The notes under the pieces: generated by a model
Databases searched by the model: none
What the model was told of the DNA's origin: nothing
Seen by the model: only the letters and a program-made list of their open reading frames with translations
DNA from: Hymenobacter cheonanensis
GTDB taxonomy: Bacteria > Bacteroidota > Bacteroidia > Cytophagales > Hymenobacteraceae
Length of the DNA stretch: 64,000 nucleotides
Reading direction: 5' to 3'
Assembly (NCBI RefSeq): GCF_030581075.1
Contig: NZ_JAUQSW010000014.1
Span: 57,607 to 121,606 of the forward strand
Program-made: the position numbers and the translations under genes
Part shown: positions 1 to 9,634 of the stretch, one piece after another
Numbering within the stretch: the first letter of the stretch is position 1
Layout of the letters: each line of letters begins with the position of its first letter

Positions 1-3000
1 CTGCTCATTCTGATAGGGGGCGTGCTGACGATTCAGCGCATGGCGGTGGACATTTTCCCCGACATTCCCATTCCGGTGGTGGGCGTGGTGTGGACCTACT
101 CGGGCATCTCGCCCGAGGAAATGAACCAGCGCGTAGTTATTCCCAACGAGCGGGCGTTTACCACCACCGTCAATAATATTGAACACATTGAAAGCCAGAG
201 CCTAAAAGGCATTGGCCTGATAAAAGTATTCTTCCAGCCGGGCGCCAACCCTGATGCGGGCGTGGCCCAGCTTACGGCCATTACCCAAACGCTGCTGCGG
301 GTGCTGCCGCCCGGCATCACGCCGCCGCTCATTATTCGCTACTCGGCTTCTAACGTGCCGATTGCCCAAACCTCGCTCAGCTCCGAAACGCTGGGCGAGT
401 CGGACCTCTTCGACGCGGCCAATGCCTTCATCCGGCCGGGGCTGGCGGTGGTGCAGGGCGCCTCGGTGCTGCTGCCCAATGGCGGCAAGCCCAAGCAGGT
501 GATGGTAGACCTCGACCCGCAGAAGCTGGCTGGCAAGGGCCTCAGCGCCAACGACGTAGTAACTGCCCTCACCTCGCAAAACCTGACGGTGCCCGCTGGC
601 TCGGCCAAGATTGGCAGCCGCGAGTACGACGTGAAGCTGAACTCAAGCCCCGAGGCCATTGCCACGCTCAACGACCTGCCGGTAAAGGAGGTAAATGGCA
701 CCACCATCTACATCCGCGACGTGGCCTTTGTGCACGAAGGTTCGGCTGTGCAGCAGAACATTGTGCGCCAGAATGGCCGCCGCACGGCCATTATTCCGAT
801 TCTGAAGAGTGGGGCGGCTTCTACCCTGGCCATTATAGACGGTATTAAAAAGGCCCTCCCAAATATTCAGGCCAACGCCCCGCCCGGCCTGAATATCAAG
901 CTCTTGTTTGACCAGTCGTTTTTTGTCCGGGCCAGCATTAAGGGCGTTATTATTGAGGCTAGCATTGCGGCGGCCCTCACGGGCTTGATGATTTTGCTTT
1001 TTCTGGGCTCGTGGCGTTCCACGCTCATTATTGCCACAAGCATTCCGCTGTCTATCCTGGTGAGCATCATCGTGATGAACATTGTGGGCCAGACGCTGAA
1101 CATCATGACGCTGGGCGGCCTCTCGCTGGCCGTGGGCATCTTGGTGGATGACGCGACGGTGGAAATCGAGAACATTCACCGCAACATGGGCCAGAAGAAG
1201 GGCCTGAAACGCAGCATTCTGGATGGTGCGCAACAAATTGCGACGCCCGCACTGGTAGCCACGCTGGCTATTTGCATTGTGTTTGTGCCGGTGTTTTTCC
1301 TGGGTGGCGTGGCTTCGGCCATCTTCGCGCCCCTGGCCACGGCCGTGATTTTTGCCATGCTGGCCTCGTACATCCTCAGCCGGACGCTGGTGCCGACGCT
1401 GGTAATGTATTTGCTGCGCAAGGAGTTGCCTATTTACCACGCGCAGGAGGAAGAGGAAGTGCCCAGCGCGCATTTCCGCAACGGCCGCGAGGTAACGCAG
1501 GGCGAGCGCGACCTGGCCCGCCTGCACCGCGAGCAGTTTGAAAAAGAGCACCCGAGCGGCACCCCCGAGGAAGAAGCCGAAGTACCCATTACCGACGCCG
1601 AGCGGCAGGCCAGCGAGGGCATTACCAAGAGCTGGGTGTGGCGGGTGCACACCGCCTTCGAGCACAAATTCGAGAAATTCCGGGGCATTTATACCGGGGC
1701 CCTGGACTGGTCGCTGAGCAACCGGCCGCTGGTGGTTACGGCTTTCGCGGTGCTGTTTGTGTGCTCGCTAGGGCTGTATCCACTTATTGGCCAGAACTTC
1801 TTCCCGACCGTGGATGCCGGCCAGTTGCGCCTGCACGTGCGGGTGCCTACCGGCACGCGGGTAGAGGAAACCGAGCGTCGCTTCCGCCAGGTAGAAGGCG
1901 TTATCAGGCAGGTCATCCCGGCGAAGGAATTGGACCTAGTACTTGATAATATCGGCCTGCCGGTGGTGCCCATCAACCTGCTGCTGAGCGATAACCCCAC
2001 CATCGGGGCCGGCGACGGCGAAATACTGGTGAGCATGAAGGAAGACCACGGGCCCACCGGCGAGTACATCGAGCGCATCCGGCGCGAGCTTCACCGGCAG
2101 TACCCCGACCTGATTATCTTCTTCCAGCCGGCTGATATTGTGAATCAGACGCTGAACTTCGGCCTGCCCGCCCCCATTGACATTCAGGTAACGGGCCGCG
2201 ACAAGGCGGCCAACCAGCGCATTGCCGGTGAGCTGAAGCTGAAAATTGACAAAGTGCAGGGCGTTGTGGATGCGTTTGTGTACCAAGCCTTTGACCAGCC
2301 GCAGCTGCGCCTGGACATTGACCGGGTGCGGGCGCAGCAGGCGGGGCTGGCCCAGCGCGACATCGCCAACAACGTGCTCGTGAACCTGAGCAGCAGTACC
2401 CAAACCAGCCCCAACCAGTGGCTGAATACCGTGACGGGTGTGAACTACACGGTGGCCGTGCAAACGCCGCCCAGCCAGCTGGCCAGCCTCAACGAGCTGG
2501 GTAACATTACCGTGACGGGCCCCGGCCAGCCGGTGCCGCAGCTGCTTACCAGCTTTGCCCAGCTGCGCCGCACCGAAACCACGGCCGTGGCCTCAGACTA
2601 CAACATTCAGCGCACCGTGGACCTCTACGCCAGCGTGAGCGGGCGCGACCTGGGCGGCGTGAGCAAGGAAGTGCGCAAAATTATCGCCGATGCGGAGAAG
2701 CACTTGCCCAAGGGCACGACCATTGTGCTGCGCGGCCAGGCCGAGTCGATGCGCACCTCGTTTATCGGGCTGGGGCTAGGGGTGGCGGGCGCCATCCTGC
2801 TGGTTTACCTGCTGATGGCGGTGAACTTCCAGAGCTGGCTCGACCCGCTTATCATCATCACGGCCCTGCCGGGCGCGCTGGCGGGCATTCTGTGGATGCT
2901 GTTTGTGACCCAGACCACCCTGAGCGTGCCAGCCCTGATGGGCGCCATTATGTGCATTGGGGTGGCCACGGCCAACTCCATTCTGCTCGTGACCTTCGCC

Positions 3001-3303
3001 AACGAGCGCCGCGAAGAGGAGCCCGACCTGAGCCCCCGCGACGCGGCCCTCGACGCAGGCTACACCCGCCTGCGCCCGGTGCTGATGACGGCCCTGGCCA
3101 TGATTATCGGCCTGCTGCCCATGTCGCTGGGCATGGGCGAGGGCGGCGAGCAAAATGCCCCGCTCGGCCGCGCCGTAATCGGCGGCCTGATGCTGGCCAC
3201 CGTCACGACCCTGTTTTTTGTGCCCATCATGTTCTCTTATCTGAAGAAGAAAGAGGAGGCGCCGGCCGAGGCGGAAGCCGAGCCGCAAACGCAGGCGGCG
3301 TAG
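1..3303 (+). CDS. RND efflux transporter permease (AcrB/HAE1-like), 5'-truncated by window edge
   Basis: Proton-driven inner-membrane pump of a tripartite multidrug-type exporter. The frame is open from base 1, and the first visible residues match the end of the first membrane helix of AcrB-type pumps, so roughly 20-25 N-terminal residues lie outside the window. The visible part is about 1,100 residues in two homologous halves, each with a large periplasmic loop. The proton-relay Asp pair is present in GILVDDATVEIENIH, around residue 376 counted from base 22. The linker between the halves (about bases 1440-1690) is unusually long and highly charged. The adaptor and outer-membrane factor genes follow on the same strand. 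Substrate cannot be read from sequence. The family is certain; a heavy-metal (CusA) type is less likely because the usual methionine clusters are not obvious. Confidence 0.95.
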   Translation: MLILIGGVLTIQRMAVDIFPDIPIPVVGVVWTYSGISPEEMNQRVVIPNERAFTTTVNNIEHIESQSLKGIGLIKVFFQPGANPDAGVAQLTAITQTLLRVLPPGITPPLIIRYSASNVPIAQTSLSSETLGESDLFDAANAFIRPGLAVVQGASVLLPNGGKPKQVMVDLDPQKLAGKGLSANDVVTALTSQNLTVPAGSAKIGSREYDVKLNSSPEAIATLNDLPVKEVNGTTIYIRDVAFVHEGSAVQQNIVRQNGRRTAIIPILKSGAASTLAIIDGIKKALPNIQANAPPGLNIKLLFDQSFFVRASIKGVIIEASIAAALTGLMILLFLGSWRSTLIIATSIPLSILVSIIVMNIVGQTLNIMTLGGLSLAVGILVDDATVEIENIHRNMGQKKGLKRSILDGAQQIATPALVATLAICIVFVPVFFLGGVASAIFAPLATAVIFAMLASYILSRTLVPTLVMYLLRKELPIYHAQEEEEVPSAHFRNGREVTQGERDLARLHREQFEKEHPSGTPEEEAEVPITDAERQASEGITKSWVWRVHTAFEHKFEKFRGIYTGALDWSLSNRPLVVTAFAVLFVCSLGLYPLIGQNFFPTVDAGQLRLHVRVPTGTRVEETERRFRQVEGVIRQVIPAKELDLVLDNIGLPVVPINLLLSDNPTIGAGDGEILVSMKEDHGPTGEYIERIRRELHRQYPDLIIFFQPADIVNQTLNFGLPAPIDIQVTGRDKAANQRIAGELKLKIDKVQGVVDAFVYQAFDQPQLRLDIDRVRAQQAGLAQRDIANNVLVNLSSSTQTSPNQWLNTVTGVNYTVAVQTPPSQLASLNELGNITVTGPGQPVPQLLTSFAQLRRTETTAVASDYNIQRTVDLYASVSGRDLGGVSKEVRKIIADAEKHLPKGTTIVLRGQAESMRTSFIGLGLGVAGAILLVYLLMAVNFQSWLDPLIIITALPGALAGILWMLFVTQTTLSVPALMGAIMCIGVATANSILLVTFANERREEEPDLSPRDAALDAGYTRLRPVLMTALAMIIGLLPMSLGMGEGGEQNAPLGRAVIGGLMLATVTTLFFVPIMFSYLKKKEEAPAEAEAEPQTQAA

Positions 3304-3328
3304 CCCTCATTATTTACCAATGAAGACA

Positions 3329-3453
3329 CACCATTGTCATGCTGAACGCAGTGAAGCATCTTGCATGGCGCAGTAAGTAAATCGTTGACTTGACCAAATG
3401 TCCTTTCAACGGTGCGAGCAAGATGCTTCACTGCGTTCAGCATGACAATGGTG
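3329..3453. repeat. 36-bp perfect inverted repeat (dispersed family, copy A)
   Basis: The arm at 3329-3364 is the exact reverse complement of 3418-3453, with 53 bp between them. The core CATGCTGAACGCAGTGAAGC recurs in related copies near 18.2 kb and 28.8 kb, always between genes. Here it separates the RND permease from its adaptor. It may act as a hairpin in the mRNA or be a MITE/REP-like element. Confidence 0.85.
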
Positions 3454-3473
3454 GTGTTTTAAGATTTCCCTAC

Positions 3474-4670
3474 ATGTCAACTGACTCTTCTTCTGGCGGC
3501 AAAGGCCGTTTCTGGCTGATTATTTTCATTATTCTGCTTGTGTTTGGCGGGCTGTTTCTGCTAGGCTTCCTGCCCCGCCTCAAGCACCAGCAAGCCCGCG
3601 ACGAGGCCACCCAACAGGAAAGCACTGCCAAGCCCGTGGTGACGGTGCTGCCCGCCAAAGCGGCGCCCGACACCACCACCGTAACGCTGCCCGCCGACCT
3701 GCGCTCGAACCACGAAACCTTCGCCTTTGCCCGCGTCAATGGCTTTGTGCAGAGCTGGACGGCCGACATTGGCCAGCGGGTGCGCAAGGGCCAGGTGCTG
3801 GCCACCATTGCCACACCCGAGATTGACCAGCAGATTGCCCAGGCCCAGGCCAACCTGAGCCTGGCGCAAAGCTCCTACGCCCGCCTCACCAGCGTGAGCT
3901 TGCCGGGCGCCATCTCCAAGCAGGAGCTGGATGCGGGCAAGGCGCAGTACGCGGCCCAGCAGGCGGTGGTGCGCCAGCTACAGGCGCAGCGGGGCTTCCG
4001 CCAGGTTATTGCGCCGTTTAACGGGGTGGTGACGCAGCGTAATGTGGAGGTGGGCACTCTCGTGACGGGCGGCAACGCCACGGGCACCCAGCTCTTTAAG
4101 ATTGAGCAGACTGACACGCTCCGCGCCTTCGTGGATGTGCCGCAGAACTTCGTGCCCAGCATCCGGCGGGGCCTGCGGGCCGATGTGCTGGTGCCCGAAT
4201 TCCCGAACAAGCCCTTCGAAGGCCGGGTAGCGCGCGACGCGGCCGCCCTCGACGACCAAACCCGTACCCTGCGCACCGAGGTGCAGCTGCCCAACCGCGG
4301 CGCCCGCCCGCTGCGCCCCGGCGTGTACGCGCAAGTGCGCTTCCGCCTGCCCCAAACCGCGCCAAGCGTGCTCATCTCGGCCAATGCGCTGGTGCCGGGC
4401 ATCGACCCCAAAGTGGCGATGGTGCGCGAGGGTAGAATTCACTTCGCCAACCTCACGCTAGGCCGCGATTTTGGCTCGACCATCGAGGTAACCAAGGGCC
4501 TGCAAGGTGGCGAGCAGCTGGTTATTAACCCCGCCGAAAGCCTGGCCGAGGGGCTAGCCGTGGACACCAAAGCCCCGCCCAAACCCAAAACCCCGGCTGG
4601 CCCCCCGCCCGCCAAGCCCCGCCCCAACGACCCCGACGCCCCGCGCGTGTCGTCGCCGGTAGCGAAGTAG
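3474..4670 (+). CDS. RND efflux periplasmic adaptor (membrane fusion protein)
   Basis: HlyD/AcrA-family adaptor of 398 residues linking the inner-membrane pump to the outer-membrane channel. An N-terminal membrane anchor (about residues 13-33) is followed by the biotinyl-lipoyl-like half motif (GQRVRKGQVLATIATPEI), a short alpha-hairpin (QIAQAQANLSLAQSSY), the second half (APFNGVVTQRNVEVGTLV) and a beta-barrel domain. The tail is Pro/Lys rich. ATG 3474 is preferred: the upstream in-frame extension is just translation of the inverted repeat at 3418-3453. It sits between the permease and the outer-membrane factor and is probably co-transcribed with them. Substrate is unknown. Confidence 0.93.
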   Translation: MSTDSSSGGKGRFWLIIFIILLVFGGLFLLGFLPRLKHQQARDEATQQESTAKPVVTVLPAKAAPDTTTVTLPADLRSNHETFAFARVNGFVQSWTADIGQRVRKGQVLATIATPEIDQQIAQAQANLSLAQSSYARLTSVSLPGAISKQELDAGKAQYAAQQAVVRQLQAQRGFRQVIAPFNGVVTQRNVEVGTLVTGGNATGTQLFKIEQTDTLRAFVDVPQNFVPSIRRGLRADVLVPEFPNKPFEGRVARDAAALDDQTRTLRTEVQLPNRGARPLRPGVYAQVRFRLPQTAPSVLISANALVPGIDPKVAMVREGRIHFANLTLGRDFGSTIEVTKGLQGGEQLVINPAESLAEGLAVDTKAPPKPKTPAGPPPAKPRPNDPDAPRVSSPVAK

Positions 4671-4680
4671 AAAATCATCT

Positions 4681-4765
4681 GTCCTGGCGAGGCGAAACGA
4701 TGAAGCAAGTGCACCGAGACGAGCTGTTCTGGTGCGCTTGCTGCGTCGTTTCGCCTCGCCAGGAC
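4681..4765. repeat. Long imperfect inverted repeat between adaptor and outer-membrane factor
   Basis: The arm GTCCTGGCGAGGCGAAACGA at 4681 extends about 34 nt and pairs with 4731-4765 with only a few mismatches around a 16-nt loop. It lies in the short gap inside an efflux operon. No U-run follows, so an mRNA stability or processing element, or a mobile repeat, is likelier than a terminator. Confidence 0.75.
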
Positions 4766-4794
4766 ACACGTTAGCATTTAGTTAATAAGTGAGT

Positions 4795-6342
4795 ATGCGT
4801 ATCCCTGTTGCGTTACTAGGCCTGGCACTGGGCGGCTGTGCCGTGAGCCATTATAAATACGAGCCGCCCGCCGTGCCGGTGCCCACGGCGTTTAAGAACT
4901 CGGCCCCTGTCGATTCGCTGGGCCGGGGGCGGCCCGAGTTGCCGGCGCCCGTAGCCGCCCGGGCCGATACGGCCGCCCGGCAGCTGCGCCAAACCCCTAC
5001 CCTGCCCGCCTGGTGGGCCGTGTTCAACGATACGACCCTCACGCGGCTCGAAGGCCAGGCGGCTAGCCTCAATTTCACGACCCGGGCCGCGGTGGCGCGC
5101 ATCGACCAGGCGCGGGCCCAGCTGCGCATTGCCGAGGCCCAGCGCTCGCCGGTGGTGGCGCTGGCCCCTTCGCTGTATAACACCCAGCTCTCGGCCCTGC
5201 GGCCGGTGCAGTCGTCGCTGATTCCGGCCGTGGCGGTGCAGCAGCAGCAGTATTACCTTCCGCTGAATGTCAACTACGAGGTGGACCTATTTGGCCGGCT
5301 GCGGCGCGGCGCCCAGGCCGCCCGCGCCACCGAGCAGGCTAGCGAGGCCGACGAGCAGGCCGTGCGCCTCTCCGTATCGGCCGATGCGGCCAGCACCTAC
5401 TTCAGCCTGCGCGGCCTCGATGCCGAGCTGCTGGTGCTCGACAGTGCCCGCCAGGCCCGCCGCTACAACGTGCAGCTCACCAACGCCCGCTTTCAGGCCG
5501 GCGTAGACAACGAAATCGGCGTGCGCCGCGCCCAAACTGAGCTAGCCAACGTGGAGGCCAGCGCCATTGAACTGCGCCGCCAACGCGCCGGGCTGGTAGC
5601 CTCGCTGGCCACCCTAACAGGGCGGCCGGCCAGCAGCTTCGTGCTGCCCTCGCTAGCCCCCGACTCGGTGAGCTACCGCAGCGCACTGCCGCTGACGGAT
5701 AATACCAAGGCGCCGGCGGCTTCGGCCGTGCCGCCGCTGCTGCCGCCGCTGCCGGGCATTCCGGCCACGCTGCCGGCCAGCCTGCTCACGCGCCGCCCCG
5801 ATTTGCGCCGCCAGGAGCGCCTGCTGTCGGCCGCCGACCTGCGCGCCGACCAGGCCCGCCTCAACCGCCTGCCCACGCTGCTGCTCAATGGCTTCATCGG
5901 CCCTCAAAGCAGCCACATCGGCGACCTGCCCAAGGTGGGCCAGGGCCTGACCTACTACGTGGGCGGCGGCTTCAACATTCCGCTCTTCGACGGCGGCCGC
6001 CTGCGCGGGGCCGAGCAGCTAGCCCGCGCCCAGGGCCGCGAGCAGGAAGCCGTGTACAACAGCACGGCCCTCACCGCCTATGAGGAAGTGGAAACTGCCC
6101 TGGCCGACGTGCGCGCCAGCGAGGCCCAGCTCGCCGCCCAGCAGCGCGCCCTCACCGCCGCCCGGCTGGCCGGCCGCCTCACCCTAGAGCGCTACCGGCG
6201 CGGCCTCACCGACTACTTTGCCGTGGTCGATGCCGACCGCCAGACCCTCGACGCGGCCCGCCTGCTGGTGCAAACGCAAACTACCCAGCTGCGCGCCGCC
6301 GTGGCGCTGGTGCGGGCGCTGGGCGGCGGCTGGCAGCAGTAG
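4795..6342 (+). CDS. Outer-membrane efflux lipoprotein (TolC/OprM/NodT family)
   Basis: Outer-membrane channel of the RND system, 515 residues. The N-terminus is a lipoprotein signal (MRIPVALLGLALGGC; lipobox LGGC), followed by the two repeated coiled-hairpin domains of the family; RRPDLRRQERLL and PLFDGGRLRGAEQLARAQ are typical NodT/OprM signatures. An in-frame GTG at 4789 is an alternative start two codons upstream; ATG 4795 gives the cleaner signal peptide. It is the third gene of the efflux operon, after the hairpin at 4681-4765. Confidence 0.93.
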   Translation: MRIPVALLGLALGGCAVSHYKYEPPAVPVPTAFKNSAPVDSLGRGRPELPAPVAARADTAARQLRQTPTLPAWWAVFNDTTLTRLEGQAASLNFTTRAAVARIDQARAQLRIAEAQRSPVVALAPSLYNTQLSALRPVQSSLIPAVAVQQQQYYLPLNVNYEVDLFGRLRRGAQAARATEQASEADEQAVRLSVSADAASTYFSLRGLDAELLVLDSARQARRYNVQLTNARFQAGVDNEIGVRRAQTELANVEASAIELRRQRAGLVASLATLTGRPASSFVLPSLAPDSVSYRSALPLTDNTKAPAASAVPPLLPPLPGIPATLPASLLTRRPDLRRQERLLSAADLRADQARLNRLPTLLLNGFIGPQSSHIGDLPKVGQGLTYYVGGGFNIPLFDGGRLRGAEQLARAQGREQEAVYNSTALTAYEEVETALADVRASEAQLAAQQRALTAARLAGRLTLERYRRGLTDYFAVVDADRQTLDAARLLVQTQTTQLRAAVALVRALGGGWQQ

Positions 6343-6402
6343 AGTAGCGTAGCGGTTGCGGGCACTGTATGTTTGCGCTATCCACCTCAACCAACACTCC
6401 TT

Positions 6403-6771
6403 ATGGCAGCGCGCAACATTATTTCCTGGGTTTTGCAAGTGCTCATTGGCCTGGCCATGATTTTTTCGGGCGCCAACAAATTCCTGCACCTGACCGATAC
6501 CGTGGCCATGTTTGGCAAGCTAGGGCTGCCGGCAGCTATTACCTATCTGGTGGCGGCAGGCGAAGTGCTGGGCGGCATCGGGTTGTTAGTGCCGCGCTTT
6601 GTGCGGCCGGCCGCGCTGGGGCTCATCATTATCATGATTGGGGCGGTGGTTATGCACGCCACCAAAATACCGGGCGGGCTGCTGCCCAACGGGCTGCCGG
6701 CGCTGGGCCTGCTGCTGGGGCTAGTCATTATCCTGCTGCTGCGGCGGCCGGCGCCGGCTCAGCTGGCCTAG
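6403..6771 (+). CDS. DoxX family membrane protein
   Basis: A 122-residue protein with four hydrophobic helices, beginning MAARNIISWVLQVLIGLAMI. The pattern GANKFLHL...MFGKLGLPAAITYLVAAGEVLGGIGLL is typical of DoxX/SURF4-like proteins, a family linked to redox or sulfur metabolism but mostly uncharacterised. ATG 6403 is chosen because the ten upstream in-frame codons carry no membrane or signal character. A TATGTTTG -7-like box lies at 6368-6375, suggesting its own promoter after the efflux operon. Confidence 0.85.
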   Translation: MAARNIISWVLQVLIGLAMIFSGANKFLHLTDTVAMFGKLGLPAAITYLVAAGEVLGGIGLLVPRFVRPAALGLIIIMIGAVVMHATKIPGGLLPNGLPALGLLLGLVIILLLRRPAPAQLA

Positions 6772-6844
6772 CGCGGCGCAACATCTGGCGTCGCCGACGC
6801 TTTACTAGTTAGTACCGCCGGGTTCGTAGCCCGGCGCTTTTTTT

Positions 6845-8623
6845 ATGCAACTCCTCTATTCTTACCTCCGCCGCTACTGGCCGCTGCTGGTGCTGGCCTT
6901 GGTGCTGGCTGCCATCAACCAAGTTTTTTCGCTGCTTGACCCGTATTACTTCCGGCTGTTAGTTGACAGATTTACTGCGAAGTATCCCGAAATCATTGGG
7001 GCTCGCGCAGTGTCATTTTGGCCTTTCTTTTGGCAAGCTATCCCATTACTGTCCATAATGCTGGGCGTGGCAATGGTGTCGCGCATTGCCAAAAATTTCC
7101 AGGACTACTACGTCAACGTTATCACCCAGCGGCTAGGGGCGCGCATGTACTCCGATGGCCTGCGCCACTCGCTCGACCTGCCCTACCAGGTGTTTGAGGA
7201 CCAGCGCTCGGGCGAAACTCTGGGCAAGCTCCAGAAGGTGCGCATTGATGTTGAGAAGCTCATTCAAAGCTTTGTCAACGTGCTGTTTACGGCCATCGTG
7301 GGCATCATTTTCGTGATGTGGTACGCCATTACCGTGTACTGGCCCATCGCCATTGGGTACTTTATCACCATTCCGCTGCTGGGCATTCTGAGCTTTGCGC
7401 TGAGCAAGAAAATCAAGGTCATTCAAAAGACCATTGTGGGCGAAACCACCGCGCTGGCCGGCTCCACCACCGAAAGCCTGCGCAACATTGAGCTGATTAA
7501 AAGCCTGGGCCTGGCCCAGCAGGAAACCGAGCGCCTGAACGGCATCACCGCCAAAATTCTGAAGCTGGAGCTGCGCAAGGTGCGCTACCTGCGCTCGCTG
7601 AGCTTTGTGCAGGGCACGTTCGTGAATTTGCTGCGCAACATCATCATCTTGATGCTCTTGTACTTGCGGGTGCAAAACCATATCAGCCTGGGTGAGTTTT
7701 TCTCGTTCTTTATCTACTCGTTTTCCATTTTTGGGCCGTTGCAGGAGCTAGGGGCCATTATCGGCACCTACCGCGAAACCCAGATTTCGCTGGGCAATTT
7801 CCAGACGATTCTCGACACCCCGCGCGACGTGAAGCCCGCCCACCCGCAGGCCGTGGGCCGCATCGAGCAGCTGGCGTTCGAGCACGTCACGTTCAAGCAC
7901 CTCACGGCCCCGGCGCCGGCCTTGTCCGATATTTCCTTTGAAGTGAAAGTGGGCGAAACCATCGCCTTCGTGGGGCCTAGCGGCTCGGGCAAAACCACGC
8001 TCGTGAAGCTGCTCGTGGGCCTGTATCCGCCGTTGGCGGGCGAGATTCTCTACAACGGCATCCCGAGCAAAGACGTGGACCTCGACGTGCTGCGCGAGCA
8101 AATCGGCTTCGTGACGCAGGATACGCAGCTTTTTGCCGGCACCATCCGCGAAAACCTGCGCTTCGTGGCCCCCGAGGCTACCGACGCAGAGTGCCTGCAC
8201 GCCCTGCACCAGGCAGCGGCCGATGGCCTGCTGGCCCGCGCCCCCAAGGGCCTCGACACCGTGCTCGGCGAGGGCGGCGTGAAGGTGAGCGGCGGCGAAA
8301 AGCAGCGCCTCAGCATCGCCAGGGCCCTGCTGCGCCACCCCACGCTACTGGTTTTTGACGAGGCCACCTCGGCCCTCGACTCGCTTACGGAAGAAGAAAT
8401 CGGGCGCACGGTGCGCGAGCTGTCGGGTTCGCGCCAGCACATTACGGTGCTCATCGCGCACCGCCTGAGCACGGTTTTACACGCCGACCGCATTTTTGTG
8501 CTGGAGCGCGGGCAGGTGGCCGAGGCCGGCCGCCACGACGAGCTGCTGGCCCAGAAAGGCCTGTACTACGCCATGTGGCGCCAGCAGATTGGCGAGCGCA
8601 AGGAAGTATCGACGGTAGCGTAA
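6845..8623 (+). CDS. ABC exporter, fused membrane and ATP-binding domains
   Basis: Half-size type IV ABC exporter of 592 residues, expected to dimerise. Residues 1 to about 330 form a six-helix transmembrane domain. The nucleotide-binding domain has Walker A GPSGSGKTT (about 377), signature VSGGEKQRLSIARAL (about 480), Walker B LLVFDEATSALDS (about 501) and the H-loop histidine in IAHRLST (about 538). The family exports lipids, peptides or drugs; the substrate is not readable here. It stands alone between DoxX and a strong hairpin, and ATG 6845 directly follows a T-rich stretch. Confidence 0.93.
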   Translation: MQLLYSYLRRYWPLLVLALVLAAINQVFSLLDPYYFRLLVDRFTAKYPEIIGARAVSFWPFFWQAIPLLSIMLGVAMVSRIAKNFQDYYVNVITQRLGARMYSDGLRHSLDLPYQVFEDQRSGETLGKLQKVRIDVEKLIQSFVNVLFTAIVGIIFVMWYAITVYWPIAIGYFITIPLLGILSFALSKKIKVIQKTIVGETTALAGSTTESLRNIELIKSLGLAQQETERLNGITAKILKLELRKVRYLRSLSFVQGTFVNLLRNIIILMLLYLRVQNHISLGEFFSFFIYSFSIFGPLQELGAIIGTYRETQISLGNFQTILDTPRDVKPAHPQAVGRIEQLAFEHVTFKHLTAPAPALSDISFEVKVGETIAFVGPSGSGKTTLVKLLVGLYPPLAGEILYNGIPSKDVDLDVLREQIGFVTQDTQLFAGTIRENLRFVAPEATDAECLHALHQAAADGLLARAPKGLDTVLGEGGVKVSGGEKQRLSIARALLRHPTLLVFDEATSALDSLTEEEIGRTVRELSGSRQHITVLIAHRLSTVLHADRIFVLERGQVAEAGRHDELLAQKGLYYAMWRQQIGERKEVSTVA

Positions 8624-8645
8624 GGCCTTCACTTCTAACGTGCAA

Positions 8646-8711
8646 CCTCCCCCCCGGCCCCCTCTCCCTAAGGCTTCGCGCATCAAGCGAACCGGGGGCC
8701 GGGGGGTGAGG
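8646..8711. terminator. GC-rich inverted repeat between convergent genes
   Basis: CCTCCCCCCCGGCCCCC at 8646 pairs with GGGGGCCGGGGGGTGAGG ending at 8711. It lies between the ends of the ABC exporter (+) and the SPFH gene (-), so a bidirectional stop is plausible. No U-tract is present, and a dispersed repeat is an alternative. Confidence 0.55.
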
Positions 8712-8728
8712 TGAGGCGCCTGCACCCA

Positions 8729-9634
8729 CTACTTATCCCCAATCAGCATCTGGGCGCCGTTGCCTTTGCCCATGATGATAACTTTGGCATTGGGCGAGGT
8801 GGCAATGGCCTGCTGCGCCTTGATGCTTTCGTACTGCAAGAGCTTGTCGCTAAGCTCGGTGTTCACGATGCGCTGGTAGTCGGCAATGCCCTGGGCCTCC
8901 ACGCGCTTGCGCTCGGCTTCCTGCTTTTCCTTTTGCAGCACAAACTGCATTTTCTGGGCATCCTGCTCGGCCGAAATCTTGCTTTCGATGCTGGTTTTCA
9001 CCGACTGCGGCAGTTGAATGTTGCGAATTAAAAGCTGGTCGAGCTTGAGGCCATTGCTGTTGAAATCCTTCTCGATGGCGGCCAGAATGCGCGTCTGAAA
9101 CTCCTCGCGGCGGGTCGAGTACAGCGCCACCGCGTCGTAGTACACGGCATTGTCGCGGATGCGCGTGCGGGCAATGGCGCGCACGATTTTCTCCTGGTAG
9201 TCCTCGCCGATGGTAGACAGGATTTTGGGCGCCTGGCTCGGCACCACGTGGTAGAGCACGGTGAGGTCGATAACCACCTCCAGCCCATCGGCCGAGAGCA
9301 CCCGGATGGCATCGTCGCCGGCCTGCTGGCCCTCGGTACGCACCGCCGACATGGTGTAGTTCTGGGTGCGGGTGTCGAAGCGCGTAACGCTCACCAGGGG
9401 GTTCACCAAACTCAGGCCCGGCCCCAGCACCCGGTTTTCGACCTTGCCAAACAGCGTTTGCACGCCCACCTGCCCCACCCCCACCTGCACCACCGTGCTA
9501 AAGGCGACCCCTAGCAGCAGCAGCCCCGTGCCCAGCGCCACTAGCCCGCCGCGCCACCGCGCAAAGCCCTCGGAGTAGCGGGCGGCGTTCAGGCCCAGGA
9601 TGAGCACGATAAACCCAAGAAAAATGAGCATCAT
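8729..9634 (-). CDS. SPFH/prohibitin-family membrane protein
   Basis: A 301-residue protein of the stomatin/prohibitin/HflC superfamily. Two hydrophobic stretches at the N-terminus (about residues 1-18 and 28-50) anchor it, followed by the SPFH domain (YTMSAVRTEGQQ..., LEVVIDLTVLYHV...) and a C-terminal coiled coil rich in Gln, Lys, Glu and Arg (KEKQEAERKRVEAQGIADYQ). Such proteins form membrane microdomain scaffolds and modulate proteases or channels. There is no HflK partner beside it, so it is more prohibitin-like than half of an HflKC pair. Start could be either of the first two Met codons. Confidence 0.88.
   Translation of the reverse strand: MMLIFLGFIVLILGLNAARYSEGFARWRGGLVALGTGLLLLGVAFSTVVQVGVGQVGVQTLFGKVENRVLGPGLSLVNPLVSVTRFDTRTQNYTMSAVRTEGQQAGDDAIRVLSADGLEVVIDLTVLYHVVPSQAPKILSTIGEDYQEKIVRAIARTRIRDNAVYYDAVALYSTRREEFQTRILAAIEKDFNSNGLKLDQLLIRNIQLPQSVKTSIESKISAEQDAQKMQFVLQKEKQEAERKRVEAQGIADYQRIVNTELSDKLLQYESIKAQQAIATSPNAKVIIMGKGNGAQMLIGDK

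Noticed and set aside
643..1665. A 340-codon open frame antisense to the RND permease
   Set aside because: It is a mirror of a strongly coding GC-rich gene; the product is His/Gln/Arg-rich with no domain, as expected for antisense shadows.
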